A stretch of 64,000 nucleotides of DNA from Pseudopontixanthobacter vadosimaris. Lineage in GTDB: Bacteria > Pseudomonadota > Alphaproteobacteria > Sphingomonadales > Sphingomonadaceae. The position numbers and the translations under genes are program-made. The DNA lies in assembly GCF_012979275.1 (NCBI RefSeq), contig NZ_JABASZ010000014.1, positions 360,307-424,306 of the forward strand, written 5' to 3'. Below are positions 24,154 to 33,062 of this stretch, one piece after another (position 1 is the first letter of the stretch; each line of letters opens with the position of its first letter). A model generated the notes under the pieces. That model ran no database searches. It was not told the DNA's origin and saw nothing but the letters and a program-made list of their open reading frames with translations.

Positions 24154-24720
24154 TCAGTCCATGTGCTTCAGCCCGACCCGCAGATAATCCCAGCCGGTGA
24201 TCACCGTCAGGATCGCCGCGCTCCACAACGCGATCAGGCTGACGAGATGGATCCAGCCCCATTCCGGCAAGGCGCCGCTCAGGATCAGGCCGCCGAGCGC
24301 CACCAGCTGCAGCGTCGTTTTCCACTTGGCGAGCCGGGTGACCGGCACGCTGACCTGCAATCCGGCGAGGAATTCACGCAAACCCGAAACCGCGATCTCG
24401 CGCATCAGGATGACGAGCCCTGCAACCACATGCAGATCGCCGACATAGGGTCCGCGCAGATATCCCTGTGCGGTCAGCACCAGGATTACCGCGGCGATCA
24501 TCAGCTTGTCGGCAATGGGGTCGAGAAACTGGCCCAGGCGCGACACCTTGTCGCTCGACCGGGCGAGATAGCCGTCGAAATAGTCGGTGACGCCCATCAA
24601 GCAGTAAAGAGCGAAAGCCAGCGCATAACCAAGCTGCCATTGCGGCCACCACAACAGGGCTGCCAGCAGCGGTATGGTCACGATCCGCGACAGCGTCAGA
24701 ATGTTGGGAAGGGTCATCAT
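24154..24720 (-). CDS. pgsA: CDP-diacylglycerol-glycerol-3-phosphate phosphatidyltransferase
   Basis: 188 residues, with several membrane helices and the CDP-alcohol phosphatidyltransferase motif intact: DYFDGYLARSSDKVSRLGQF then LDPIADK. It makes phosphatidylglycerol phosphate from CDP-diacylglycerol. CdsA, PssA and Psd, also encoded in the window, belong to the same phospholipid pathway. It ends 39 bases from the convergent PilZ gene. Confidence 0.94.
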   Translation of the reverse strand: MMTLPNILTLSRIVTIPLLAALLWWPQWQLGYALAFALYCLMGVTDYFDGYLARSSDKVSRLGQFLDPIADKLMIAAVILVLTAQGYLRGPYVGDLHVVAGLVILMREIAVSGLREFLAGLQVSVPVTRLAKWKTTLQLVALGGLILSGALPEWGWIHLVSLIALWSAAILTVITGWDYLRVGLKHMD

Positions 24721-24849
24721 CGCCGGGCTTCCCTAGCGCAAGCCGCCTTTCTGCAAAAGCGGCTAAGCGTGCAACCGACGCGAAAATCCTTGTTCGAGCC
24801 GAGCATATCCTTACGGCAGCATGCAAACGGGGGTTCGGGTCAGGACATC

Positions 24850-26169
24850 ATGACGACGATTATGCGTATCCTGGGCCGCAGGCGTTTCCTGCCGTTGTTC
24901 ATCACGCAATTGCTCGGCGCCTTCAACGACAATCTCTACAAGACCGCCATGGTCCTGTTCGTGGTCTACGCCGTCTACGGATCGGAAGAAGCGGATGGCA
25001 TCTTCAGTTCCGTGGCCAGCCTGCTGTTCATCCTGCCCTTCTTCCTGTTTTCCGCGCTGGCCGGCCAATTGGCGGACATGCGCGATAAGGCGCGGATCAT
25101 CCGAATCGTGAAACTGTGCGAGATCGGACTGATGATGGTGGGTGCGGCCGGGCTGCTGCTGGCATGGGCGGGGATTGCCATAGAAGACGTGGCCATTCCG
25201 CTGATGCTGCTGGCCCTGTTCCTGACGGGCCTGCAATCGACATTCTTCGGGCCGATCAAATATGCGATCCTGCCGCAGCATCTGCGCGACAACGAGGTGC
25301 TGGCCGGAACGGGCCTGGTCGAAGCCGGGACCTATATCGCCATTCTGTTCGGAACCATCCTGGCAGGCTTCATCACGGTGCAAACGGCGGCGCTGCTGGT
25401 GCTGCTGGTGGCCGTCATAGGCTACATTTCCGGCCGGCAAATTCCGCCTGCACCCGCGATGCAGGAAGCCGAACCGCTTGATTTTCATGTTCTGCGATCA
25501 TCCGCCGCCATCATCCGGCAGGTGCGTGCGGACCGGCGCGTGTGGCTGGCGATCATCGCGATCAGCTTCTTCTGGACCATCGGAACCGTGCTGTTCATCC
25601 ATTTTCCCGTGCTGGTGAACAATGTCATCGGCGGCACGCGCGAAGTGGCCAGCCTGTTCCTCGCCATTTTCTCGGTCGGCGTGGCGGTCGGCTCGGTTGC
25701 GATCAATGCCATGTTGAAAGGCACCGTTTCGGCGCGCTTCGCCCCCGTATCGGTGCTGACGATGGGTCTCTTCGTCGTTGCGTTCCACATCGTGTCGAGC
25801 CGGTGGAACCTTCCCGCCACCGGCACGCTTCACGGCATTTCGGGATTTCTGATCCAGCCGCTTGCCATGCCCCTGATGCTGTCACTGCTGGGCATCGCAG
25901 TGGCGGGCGGCATGTTCGTGGTGCCGCTCTATGCGTTTCTCACCACCTTTGTGCCCAAGACGCAGGCCGCACGGACGATCGCCGCCAACAATATCGTCAA
26001 TTCCGGGGCAATGGTCGGGGGGTCCGTCATCGTCATGCTGCTGAACATGATCGGCATCCCCATCGTGGAACAATTGCTGCTGAGCGCCGCCATGTGCCTC
26101 GTATCGGCATGGCTGGGGGCACGGCTCTACGGGGCGGAACGGAACGCAGGACACGCGATCGCACCCTGA
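24850..26169 (+). CDS. Major facilitator, LplT-like lysophospholipid transporter
   Basis: 439 residues with about twelve transmembrane segments. LGAFNDNLYKTAMVLFVVYA at the start and LTGLQSTFFGPIKYAILPQHL in the middle are the signatures of the LplT group, which flips lysophospholipids inward for re-acylation. There is no fused acyltransferase or acyl-ACP synthetase domain. The start at 24850 (MTTIMRILGRRRF) follows GTCAGGAC; the in-frame sequence upstream lies opposite pgsA and is rejected. Substrate assigned by family resemblance only. Confidence 0.85.
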   Translation: MTTIMRILGRRRFLPLFITQLLGAFNDNLYKTAMVLFVVYAVYGSEEADGIFSSVASLLFILPFFLFSALAGQLADMRDKARIIRIVKLCEIGLMMVGAAGLLLAWAGIAIEDVAIPLMLLALFLTGLQSTFFGPIKYAILPQHLRDNEVLAGTGLVEAGTYIAILFGTILAGFITVQTAALLVLLVAVIGYISGRQIPPAPAMQEAEPLDFHVLRSSAAIIRQVRADRRVWLAIIAISFFWTIGTVLFIHFPVLVNNVIGGTREVASLFLAIFSVGVAVGSVAINAMLKGTVSARFAPVSVLTMGLFVVAFHIVSSRWNLPATGTLHGISGFLIQPLAMPLMLSLLGIAVAGGMFVVPLYAFLTTFVPKTQAARTIAANNIVNSGAMVGGSVIVMLLNMIGIPIVEQLLLSAAMCLVSAWLGARLYGAERNAGHAIAP

Positions 26170-26192
26170 GCGCCGATCACGCATAGTCCGCT

Positions 26193-26396
26193 TCAGCCGA
26201 TGAAGATGCTGACTGCCACGAAACATCCGAAATAGGCGGAGAGAAAGCCGCCGAGATCGTCTCGCGTGAGCATCCATGAGCGTTTTCGGGCCGGTTTTGC
26301 AGGAGCGGGTGACCCGGCGCTGCGGATATGTGGGGGCAGGCTTGCCCGGAAGGGGTGGCGGGCCGATTCGTCGGTCAGAACAAGGGAGCGTCTCAT
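26193..26396 (-). CDS. Small protein with a C-terminal membrane segment
   Basis: 67 residues. An Arg/Pro-rich N-terminal half (SLPPHIRSAGSPAPAKPARK) is followed by one hydrophobic C-terminal helix (GGFLSAYFGCFVAVSIFIG). This N-in tail-anchored layout and its place in an otherwise empty 400-base gap make it plausible. A near-CtrA site TTAA-N7-CTAA lies at 26407..26421, directly upstream. I do not recognise the family, and no good Shine-Dalgarno sequence is visible. Confidence 0.5.
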   Translation of the reverse strand: MRRSLVLTDESARHPFRASLPPHIRSAGSPAPAKPARKRSWMLTRDDLGGFLSAYFGCFVAVSIFIG

Positions 26397-26573
26397 GATG
26401 CCGACGTTAACCTCCTGCTAACCATTTCGCTCCCGAACAAACGGCGTTGTTGCAAATTGGAACGTGCGGCGGATTGGCGGCGTGCCGATAGGTCCTGCTT
26501 GCGCGCAATCGGGTTCACCGGACCGGGCGTTTGGCGCATTGCTGGTTCGCAAGCTTGCGGGTAGGCTTCGCGC

Positions 26574-28298
26574 ATGATTCATGACCAAGCATCATCCGCC
26601 GCGCCAGGTGCCGAAATCGACCAATCCGCAGGTGCGTCTTCATCGGCTGCCGCACTGCTCGTCCAGTGCCTCGTCCGGCAGGGCCTCGACCGCATATTCA
26701 CGGTACCGGGGGAAAGCTTCCTGCCGGTTCTCGATGCGCTTTACGGACAGAGCGATATCGATGTGGTGACCTGCCGGCAGGAAGGCGGCGCGGCGTTCAT
26801 GGCCTGTGCCGATGGGACCATGACGGGCCGGCCTGGCGTCTGCTTCGTCACGCGCGGACCCGGGGCGACGAATGCCAGCATCGGCGTTCATGTGGCGATG
26901 CAGGATTCGCAGCCGATGATCCTGTTCGTGGGCGATGTGGACAGCGCGATGCGCGATCGCGAAGGATTTCAGGAGGTCGACATGACCGCCCTGTTCGCTC
27001 CGCTGGCGAAATGGTCGGCCCGGATCGACGATGCGCGGCGGATCCCCGAATATGTCGCCCGCGCCTATGCCACCGCGATCAGCGGCCGTCCCGGCCCCGT
27101 CGTGCTCGCCCTGCCGGAAGACATGTTGTCCCTGCAGGTCGAGGGGATTGCACCCCGCCCAGAAATCCTGCGACCTGCCCAGCCGCCCTGCCCCTCTGCC
27201 ATGCAGGCGATGATGGCCCTGATTGCCGATGCGGCCGCGCCCGTGGCCATCGTCGGGGGTGCAGGATGGAACGCCAAGGCGCGCGAATATTTCACTCTGT
27301 TTGCAGAGCGTATCGGCTTGCCGGTGGCGACCGCCTTCCGGCGTCAGGACGCCATCGCGCCGTCCAGCAGGGTTTATGCCGGCAATCTCGGCTATGGACC
27401 CAATCCGGCTCTGGTCGAACGCGTGCGGGATGCGGATCTGATCCTGGCGGTCGGTGCGCGTCTGGGCGAAGCAACCACCGATGGATACACGCTTCCGTCA
27501 CCCGATCATCCCGGTCAGGTGCTGATCCACGTTCACCCCGATCCCGAGGAACTCGACCGGGTCTACCGAACCGATCTGGCGATCTGCGCGGATATGGCGG
27601 AATTTGCCGAAACGGTGGCCTTGTGGGATGATGACATCACCGATTTCGACGCGGGCGCGGACGCGCACCGCGAATGGGCGGAATGGGCCTCCCCTCCTCC
27701 GCAGAGCGCCTACTGGCTCGACCTTGCGACATGCGTCACCTTCATGCGCGATACGCTGCCTGCCGATACGATCATCTGCAACGGCGCAGGAAATTTCTCA
27801 GGCTGGTGGCATCGTTACTGGCGGTACGAAGGCTTTCCGACCCAACTGGCACCCACTGCGGGGGCGATGGGCTATGGCGTACCGGCAGCAGTGGCTGCGG
27901 CCGCGCGTTTCCCCGACAGGCAGGTCGTCGCGGTTGCGGGCGACGGGGATTTCCTGATGAACGGGCAGGAGCTGGCCACGGCGATGCAGCACCAGCTCGA
28001 CATGATCGTGATCATCGTCGACAATGGCGCTTACGGCACCATCCGCATGCATCAGGAGCGGGAGTTCCCCGGGCGTATTTCGGCGACCCGCCTCGTAAAC
28101 CCCGATTTTGCCGCACTGGCAGCATCGTTCGGAGCCTGGTCGACCCGCTGCGAGACCAATGATGAATTCCGCAACGGCCTCGTCGCCGCGCAAGGGCGCT
28201 CGGGGCTTCGGGTGATCCATTGCCTGATCGATGTCGAACAGCTCGCTGCCAGCGGTGCGACCATCAGCGGACTTCGCGGGAACAGTAAAGCGGGATGA
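26574..28298 (+). CDS. Thiamine-diphosphate-dependent enzyme, acetolactate-synthase-like
   Basis: 574 residues in three domains. The N-terminal PYR domain has IFTVPGESFLPVLDAL and the catalytic glutamate in CRQEGGAAFMACADG. A central DHS-like Rossmann domain (PVAIVGGAGWNAKAREYF) follows. The C-terminal PP domain has the cofactor motif GDGDFLMNGQELATAMQ ending in VDNGAYGTI. It belongs to the IlvB / glyoxylate carboligase / benzoylformate decarboxylase superfamily. There is no IlvH regulatory subunit next to it and it is monocistronic, so it is unlikely to be the biosynthetic acetolactate synthase. The reaction is not determined. Confidence 0.88.
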   Translation: MIHDQASSAAPGAEIDQSAGASSSAAALLVQCLVRQGLDRIFTVPGESFLPVLDALYGQSDIDVVTCRQEGGAAFMACADGTMTGRPGVCFVTRGPGATNASIGVHVAMQDSQPMILFVGDVDSAMRDREGFQEVDMTALFAPLAKWSARIDDARRIPEYVARAYATAISGRPGPVVLALPEDMLSLQVEGIAPRPEILRPAQPPCPSAMQAMMALIADAAAPVAIVGGAGWNAKAREYFTLFAERIGLPVATAFRRQDAIAPSSRVYAGNLGYGPNPALVERVRDADLILAVGARLGEATTDGYTLPSPDHPGQVLIHVHPDPEELDRVYRTDLAICADMAEFAETVALWDDDITDFDAGADAHREWAEWASPPPQSAYWLDLATCVTFMRDTLPADTIICNGAGNFSGWWHRYWRYEGFPTQLAPTAGAMGYGVPAAVAAAARFPDRQVVAVAGDGDFLMNGQELATAMQHQLDMIVIIVDNGAYGTIRMHQEREFPGRISATRLVNPDFAALAASFGAWSTRCETNDEFRNGLVAAQGRSGLRVIHCLIDVEQLAASGATISGLRGNSKAG

Positions 28299-28391
28299 AC
28301 ACCTGATCGGTGCGCCGACGATCGGAAAGTAATAGGGGCGCCGAAAAGCGCCCTTTGCATCACCACCGGATAAGGTGTTCGTCGGTTGCCT

Positions 28392-28562
28392 TCAGACCTT
28401 GTTGCCCATGGCACCCTTCGCTTCGCCCTTCAGGTTCTGCGCTTCGCCCTTGCGTTCCTGCGCATGGCCTTCGGCCCGCGTTTCCGGATCGCCCGACTGC
28501 TGCTTGACCTTGCCGGCAGCCTCATTCGCGATGCCCTTTGCCTTGTCTCCGAGTTCACCCAT
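28392..28562 (-). CDS. CsbD-family stress protein
   Basis: A 56-residue charged helical protein (MGELGDKAKGIANEAAGKVK, then QERKGEAQNLKGEAKGAMG), matching the CsbD family of small stress-induced proteins. The gene is too short for many automatic cut-offs. AAAGGAGC lies a few bases before the ATG at 28562. The molecular role of CsbD is unknown; it often responds to general stress sigma factors. Confidence 0.85.
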   Translation of the reverse strand: MGELGDKAKGIANEAAGKVKQQSGDPETRAEGHAQERKGEAQNLKGEAKGAMGNKV

Positions 28563-28635
28563 GTCGTTGCTCCTTTACCAGGCGAAACATTCGCCCCGTG
28601 CAGAATGAACGCCTTGTCACAGCGGGCGGTTCCGC

Positions 28636-29049
28636 TCAGATGCCGGCCATCGACAGGATTTTCGACCATTCGGCTTTGGTCACTTCGGAAACCGACAGGC
28701 GGGATTGCTTCACCAGTTGCATCTCGCCCAGTTCGTCATCCGCGGCCTTGATCGATTTCAGGGTTACGGCAGCGGGCAGCCTGGTGCGCGGGATGATCCT
28801 GACCGCCGCCCATTTGCCGTCCTTGTCGGTAGGATCGCGCAGACCGGCTTCGCTCACTTCCATGATGCCGACGATTTCGCGGGCAATATTGGAATGGTAG
28901 AAGAACGCCTGGTCGCCCACCTCCATCGCGGCCAGGTTGTTTTTCGCCGCATGGTTGCGAACGCCGTCCCAGACGCCCTCCCCCGCCGCTTCGAGATCAT
29001 CCCATGAATAGGCATCGGGTTCGGATTTCATCAACCAGTATCTCGGCAA
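28636..29049 (-). CDS. EVE-domain protein
   Basis: 137 residues matching the EVE / thymocyte nuclear protein 1 family: YWLMKSEPDAYSWDDL, then GVWDGVRNHAAKNNL, then VGDQAFFYHSN and IVGIMEVS. EVE domains are PUA-like folds that bind modified bases in RNA or DNA, and free-standing copies are widespread in proteobacteria. It precedes csbD on the same strand with a 73-base gap. It stands alone and is not fused to a restriction nuclease. Which modified base it binds is unknown. Confidence 0.9.
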   Translation of the reverse strand: MPRYWLMKSEPDAYSWDDLEAAGEGVWDGVRNHAAKNNLAAMEVGDQAFFYHSNIAREIVGIMEVSEAGLRDPTDKDGKWAAVRIIPRTRLPAAVTLKSIKAADDELGEMQLVKQSRLSVSEVTKAEWSKILSMAGI

Positions 29050-29231
29050 TTATATTCTCCAATCTGCGCAGCGTTCGGCTGGTCATTTCAGGTAGAAACC
29101 CGGCCACCGGATCGAAATGGTAAGCAACAGCTGAAGGAGAGGCTCCGGATTAACCTGATCTTCAGTGCAATCGTCCATGCCGGGCAGAGATAAGCGGCAA
29201 CTGGGTGCGCTGCAAGGCGACGGACGGGCGG

Positions 29232-30929
29232 ATGGGCAACAGGATCAGACAGGTAGCATCACGGGTAGGAACGGCGGAGCGCGATTTCATCACGCTGGGC
29301 ATCGCGACAGGTGCGATCCTGATGTTTGTCGGAACCGGCGGATCGGTCCTCCCCATGATCATCCGCTATCTGCGGGGCATGGGCGCTGCACCCGATGCGA
29401 TGCTGGTCAATGCATTGCTTCTGAACATCGCGCTCATCATCTTCGGCTGGCGGCGGTATCGCGAATTGACGCAGGAGATCGCCGAGCGCCGTCAGGCGGA
29501 AGAAGTGGCGCGGCAGCTGGCCGAGACGGACCCGCTGACCGGCTGCCTCAACCGCCGCAGCATATCGCCCGCGACCGACCAGCTTGTCGAAAGCAGCAGG
29601 GCGAAAGGGCAGGCAGTCGCCTTCCTGATGATCGATCTCGACAATTTCAAGCAGGTCAACGATCTGAACGGCCATGCCGCCGGCGACCGGATCCTGGTGC
29701 GGATGGCAGAGCGGATCGGCAGCTTGTTGCCCGCCGGCGCATTGCTGGCGCGCCTGGGCGGGGACGAATTTGCCTGCGTCGTGCCCTATGACGCGGGCAG
29801 GCCGAATTATGTCGATCGTTTCTGCGAGAAGCTGATCGACACTGTACCGGCGCCCATCGCCGATCCCGGCATCAGCGTGCTAGTAACGGTGTCGATCGGC
29901 ATCGCATCGACGCAAATGGTCGCACCCGCTACTGCGGCGCAGCAACCGGCAGATGCAGCGAAATGCGCAGCAGAGAAAACCGTCGCCCAGGCTTTGCTGC
30001 ACAAGGCCGATATCGCCATGTATCAGGCCAAGAAGAAGGGCAAGAACCGTCATTTCTGGTTCGAGATGCCGATGGAACTGGAACTGCAGGTTCGCAACGA
30101 GATCGAATCGGGTATCCGCAAGGGGCTGCTCAACGGCGAGTTCGAACCTTTTTACGAGCAGCAGATCAATCTCGAAACCAACGAACTGGTCGGTTTTGAA
30201 ATGCTCGCCCGCTGGCATTCACCCACGCTGGGCGATGTCAGCCCCGAAATCTTCATACCCATCGCGGAAGAAATCGGCGTCATCACGCAATTGTCCGATC
30301 AATTGATCGATGCCGCCTTGCTGGAGGCCATGCAATGGGATCCGCGGCTTACACTGTCCGTCAACATTTCGCCGGTCCAGATGCGCGACCCCTGGTTTTC
30401 GCAGAAATTGCTGAAGAAGCTGATCCTGCACAATTTCCCGCCGCACAGGCTCGATCTTGAAATCACCGAGAGCTGCCTGCATCAGAATCTGGGCAATGTG
30501 CGCGTGATGATCACCAGCCTCAGAAATCAGGGTGTGCGCATCAGCCTCGATGATTTCGGGACTGGCTATTCCAGCCTGTCGCAACTGCGCAGCCTTCCTT
30601 TCGACCGGCTCAAGATCGATCGCAGTTTCATCCAGGAACTGCAGAGCGATACGGCTAACCCCGAGCTGATAAAGGCGATCATCTCGCTGGGCGAATGCCT
30701 GAATTTGCCAGTCACGGCAGAAGGAATCGAAAATGTCCAGATCCTCGAAACGCTGAAGCAATTCGGACAGCTCAAGGGACAGGGCTTTCATTATGGAATG
30801 CCGGAAAGCGGCAGCGACGTCCGGCGGCGCCTGCGGTCGCTGAAGCTGCTGAAGCATAGCGGCGCGGGTGCCGACCTGCCGATCCTTGTGCCGGAAGACA
30901 TGGCGAAATCCGTCGGCCAGACCGGCTGA
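29232..30929 (+). CDS. Membrane-anchored GGDEF-EAL c-di-GMP protein
   Basis: 565 residues. Two N-terminal membrane segments (FITLGIATGAILMFVGTGG and AMLVNALLLNIALIIFGW) and a short coiled linker lead to a GGDEF domain with LARLGGDEFACVV and then a full EAL domain. Its catalytic signature is GFEMLARW (the ExLxR form), with ISLDDFGTGYSSL and AEGIENVQ. Both cyclase and phosphodiesterase signatures are intact, so either activity could dominate. No PAS or other sensor is visible. A GTG at 29205 is an alternative start. The PilZ protein at 23.8 kb is a possible partner, by inference. Confidence 0.92.
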   Translation: MGNRIRQVASRVGTAERDFITLGIATGAILMFVGTGGSVLPMIIRYLRGMGAAPDAMLVNALLLNIALIIFGWRRYRELTQEIAERRQAEEVARQLAETDPLTGCLNRRSISPATDQLVESSRAKGQAVAFLMIDLDNFKQVNDLNGHAAGDRILVRMAERIGSLLPAGALLARLGGDEFACVVPYDAGRPNYVDRFCEKLIDTVPAPIADPGISVLVTVSIGIASTQMVAPATAAQQPADAAKCAAEKTVAQALLHKADIAMYQAKKKGKNRHFWFEMPMELELQVRNEIESGIRKGLLNGEFEPFYEQQINLETNELVGFEMLARWHSPTLGDVSPEIFIPIAEEIGVITQLSDQLIDAALLEAMQWDPRLTLSVNISPVQMRDPWFSQKLLKKLILHNFPPHRLDLEITESCLHQNLGNVRVMITSLRNQGVRISLDDFGTGYSSLSQLRSLPFDRLKIDRSFIQELQSDTANPELIKAIISLGECLNLPVTAEGIENVQILETLKQFGQLKGQGFHYGMPESGSDVRRRLRSLKLLKHSGAGADLPILVPEDMAKSVGQTG

Positions 30930-30965
30930 TCGCGCGCACTCCGCCTGCTTCTCTGCCCCCGCTTT

Positions 30966-31025
30966 TGCCTGAGCCCCTGCCTGAGCCTCTGCCTGAGCCT
31001 CTGCCTGAGCCTCTGCCTGAGCCTC
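30966..31025. repeat. Five-copy 12-bp tandem repeat
   Basis: The unit TGCCTGAGCCTC occurs five times without a gap (30966, 30978, 30990, 31002, 31014); the first copy has one substitution. It lies between the GGDEF-EAL stop and the dapF start, within the dapF upstream region. A 12-bp unit keeps frame, but no gene is supported here. Confidence 0.95.
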
Positions 31026-31062
31026 TGGACGTGCGAAGCATCGGCACCTAGATGCGCAGACC

Positions 31063-31878
31063 ATGCGCATTCCCTTCGTCAAGATGCACGGCCTCGGCAA
31101 TGATTTCGTTATCCTCGACAGCCGGGAGCGGGATCTGCCGACACTCCCTGCCGAAGCCATCGCCGCGCTGGCGGACCGGCGCACCGGCATCGGATGCGAT
31201 CAGCTGGTGCGCCTCGAAACCAGCGGTTCGGCAGCAGCGGACTTCCGCATGCGGATCTTCAATGCCGATGGCGGCGAAGTCGGCGCCTGCGGCAATGCGA
31301 GCCGCGCGGTGGCGCTTCTTCATGGCACGCCCGCCAGGATAGAGACGGACGGCGGGATCATCTCGGTTCGGCCATCGGACGGCGGAATTGCGGTGGACAT
31401 AGGCGCTCCGCGATTTGCGTGGGATGCGGTGCCGCTCGCTTATGCGATGGATACATTGGCGATGCCGGTCGCGTGGGGTAATCTGGAGAAGCCGGCTGCC
31501 GTGAATGTCGGCAATCCTCATGCCGTCTTCTTCGTCGATCGGCAGGAGGAAATCCGGCTCGAGGATCTCGGGCCCGAAATCGAGAACGATCCGCTCTTCC
31601 CCGAACGCATCAACGTCAATGTCGCGACGGTGACAGACCGCGCGACGATCGCCCTGCGCGTGTGGGAACGCGGTGCCGGGCTGACGCGCGCCTGCGGAAC
31701 CGGCGCCTGTGCCACGGCCGTCGCAGCCATGCGCCGTCGGCTGGTGGATCATGACGTGACCGTCAATCTGCCCGGCGGAGCATTGCGGATCGAGTGGGCA
31801 GGAGACGGGCAGATCACCATGTCAGGTCCGGCGCAGGAAAGCTTCCGCGGCGAATTTGCATTGCAGGATTATCTGTGA
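31063..31878 (+). CDS. dapF: Diaminopimelate epimerase
   Basis: 271 residues with both catalytic cysteines: Cys76 in GEVGACGNASRAVA and Cys211 in TRACGTGACATA. The start MRIPFVKMHGLGNDFVILDS is canonical. It converts LL- to meso-diaminopimelate for lysine and peptidoglycan. The first site is ACGNASR where most family members have CGNGxR, a small variation. It overlaps the next gene by 4 bases and leads the dapF-mtaB-ftsY-yciB operon. Confidence 0.96.
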   Translation: MRIPFVKMHGLGNDFVILDSRERDLPTLPAEAIAALADRRTGIGCDQLVRLETSGSAAADFRMRIFNADGGEVGACGNASRAVALLHGTPARIETDGGIISVRPSDGGIAVDIGAPRFAWDAVPLAYAMDTLAMPVAWGNLEKPAAVNVGNPHAVFFVDRQEEIRLEDLGPEIENDPLFPERINVNVATVTDRATIALRVWERGAGLTRACGTGACATAVAAMRRRLVDHDVTVNLPGGALRIEWAGDGQITMSGPAQESFRGEFALQDYL

Positions 31879-33062
31879 GCGGCCCGGATATCAGGACGCT
31901 CGGCTGCCGGCTGAATATTTCCGAAAGCGAGAAATTGCGCGAAATGTTGGGCGGCCAGGATGACATGATCGTCGTCAACAGTTGCGCGGTGACAGCGGAA
32001 GCCGTTCGCCAGACCCGTCAGGCGATCCGCCGCGCCCGCCGCGCCCGCCCCGATGCGCGCCTGCTGGTAACGGGCTGCGCGGCCGAGGTGGAACGCGACG
32101 CCATCGCCGCCATGCCGGAGGTTGACGGGATCGTTCCCAACGGCGTCAAGCTGGACGCGCGGGCGTGGAACGTGCCCTCACCGGCGCAGACGCATGAGCC
32201 GCCTAAGCCGCCCGCCCGGACCCGCGCCTTCGTCACGGTGCAGAATGGCTGCGATCATGCCTGCACCTTCTGCATCATTCCGCAGGGGCGCGGTGCCAGC
32301 CGTTCTCTCACCATTGCAGAGGTGCTGCGCGAGGCCGGTCGCCATCTGGAACGCGGCGCATCGGAACTGGTCCTGACCGGCGTCGATGTCACATCCTGGG
32401 GGCACGATCTGCCGAATAGCCCCGCTTTGGGGCAGTTGGTTGCGGCCATCCTGCGCGAGTTTCCTGAATTGCCCCGCCTTCGCATGTCGTCGCTCGACGG
32501 GATCGAGATCGACCCGCTGCTGTTCGACCTGTTCGCAAGCGAGGAACGGCTGATGCCGCATCTGCATCTATCGCTGCAGCATGGGCACGATCTGATCCTG
32601 AAGCGCATGAAACGCCGTCATTGCCGCGCCGATGCCGCCGAGCTGGTCACGCGGCTGAAGGCCGCCCGGCCGGACATCGCCATCGGCGCCGATCTCATCG
32701 CCGGTTTTCCGACCGAGACCGAGGCGATGCACGAGGCGAACCTTTCGGTCATCCACGAGCTCGATATCGTTCACGGCCATGTCTTTCCCTATTCGGCGCG
32801 TGAGGGGACGCCCGCTGCGCGGATGCCGCAATTGAGCCGCGCCATCGTGAAAAATCGTGCCGCCGGTCTGCGGGCCGCCGTATCCGCCCGGCGGTCCGCC
32901 TGGCTTCAGGGCCTGACCGGACGCACCCATTCGGTTCTCGCCGAAAGGGACGGCACCGGCTACACGCCCCATTTCGCAAGGATGCGCCTGCCTGCGGGCA
33001 CATCGGCAGGCACCCTCGTCACCATCGAACCCCGATCGGTTCAGGAAGGTCTTTTGATATGA
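31875..33062 (+). CDS. mtaB: tRNA t6A37 methylthiotransferase (MtaB type)
   Basis: 395 residues. An N-terminal UPF0004 domain has three iron-sulfur cysteines (TLGCRLN, VNSCAVT, VTGCAAE). The radical SAM domain follows with CDHACTFCIIPQGRG, and the C-terminal TRAM-like end has GRTHSVLAERDGTGYTPHF. It methylthiolates t6A at position 37 of tRNA; MtaB rather than MiaB is favoured by the short N-terminus and the start TLGCRLN. It begins with GTG at 31875, overlapping dapF (GTGA), and overlaps ftsY by 4 bases. Confidence 0.92.
   Translation: MSGPDIRTLGCRLNISESEKLREMLGGQDDMIVVNSCAVTAEAVRQTRQAIRRARRARPDARLLVTGCAAEVERDAIAAMPEVDGIVPNGVKLDARAWNVPSPAQTHEPPKPPARTRAFVTVQNGCDHACTFCIIPQGRGASRSLTIAEVLREAGRHLERGASELVLTGVDVTSWGHDLPNSPALGQLVAAILREFPELPRLRMSSLDGIEIDPLLFDLFASEERLMPHLHLSLQHGHDLILKRMKRRHCRADAAELVTRLKAARPDIAIGADLIAGFPTETEAMHEANLSVIHELDIVHGHVFPYSAREGTPAARMPQLSRAIVKNRAAGLRAAVSARRSAWLQGLTGRTHSVLAERDGTGYTPHFARMRLPAGTSAGTLVTIEPRSVQEGLLI

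Noticed and set aside
28636..29049. EVE-domain protein as part of a defence system
   Set aside because: Stand-alone EVE proteins are common core genes, and no restriction nuclease is adjacent.
30966..31025. CRISPR array
   Set aside because: The repeats are contiguous 12-bp units with no spacers and no cas genes.
30219..31190. Minus-strand frame with AEAQ repeats across the 12-bp tandem repeat
   Set aside because: It overlaps the GGDEF-EAL gene antisense; the peptide repeat is only a translation of the DNA repeat, and no family is recognised.
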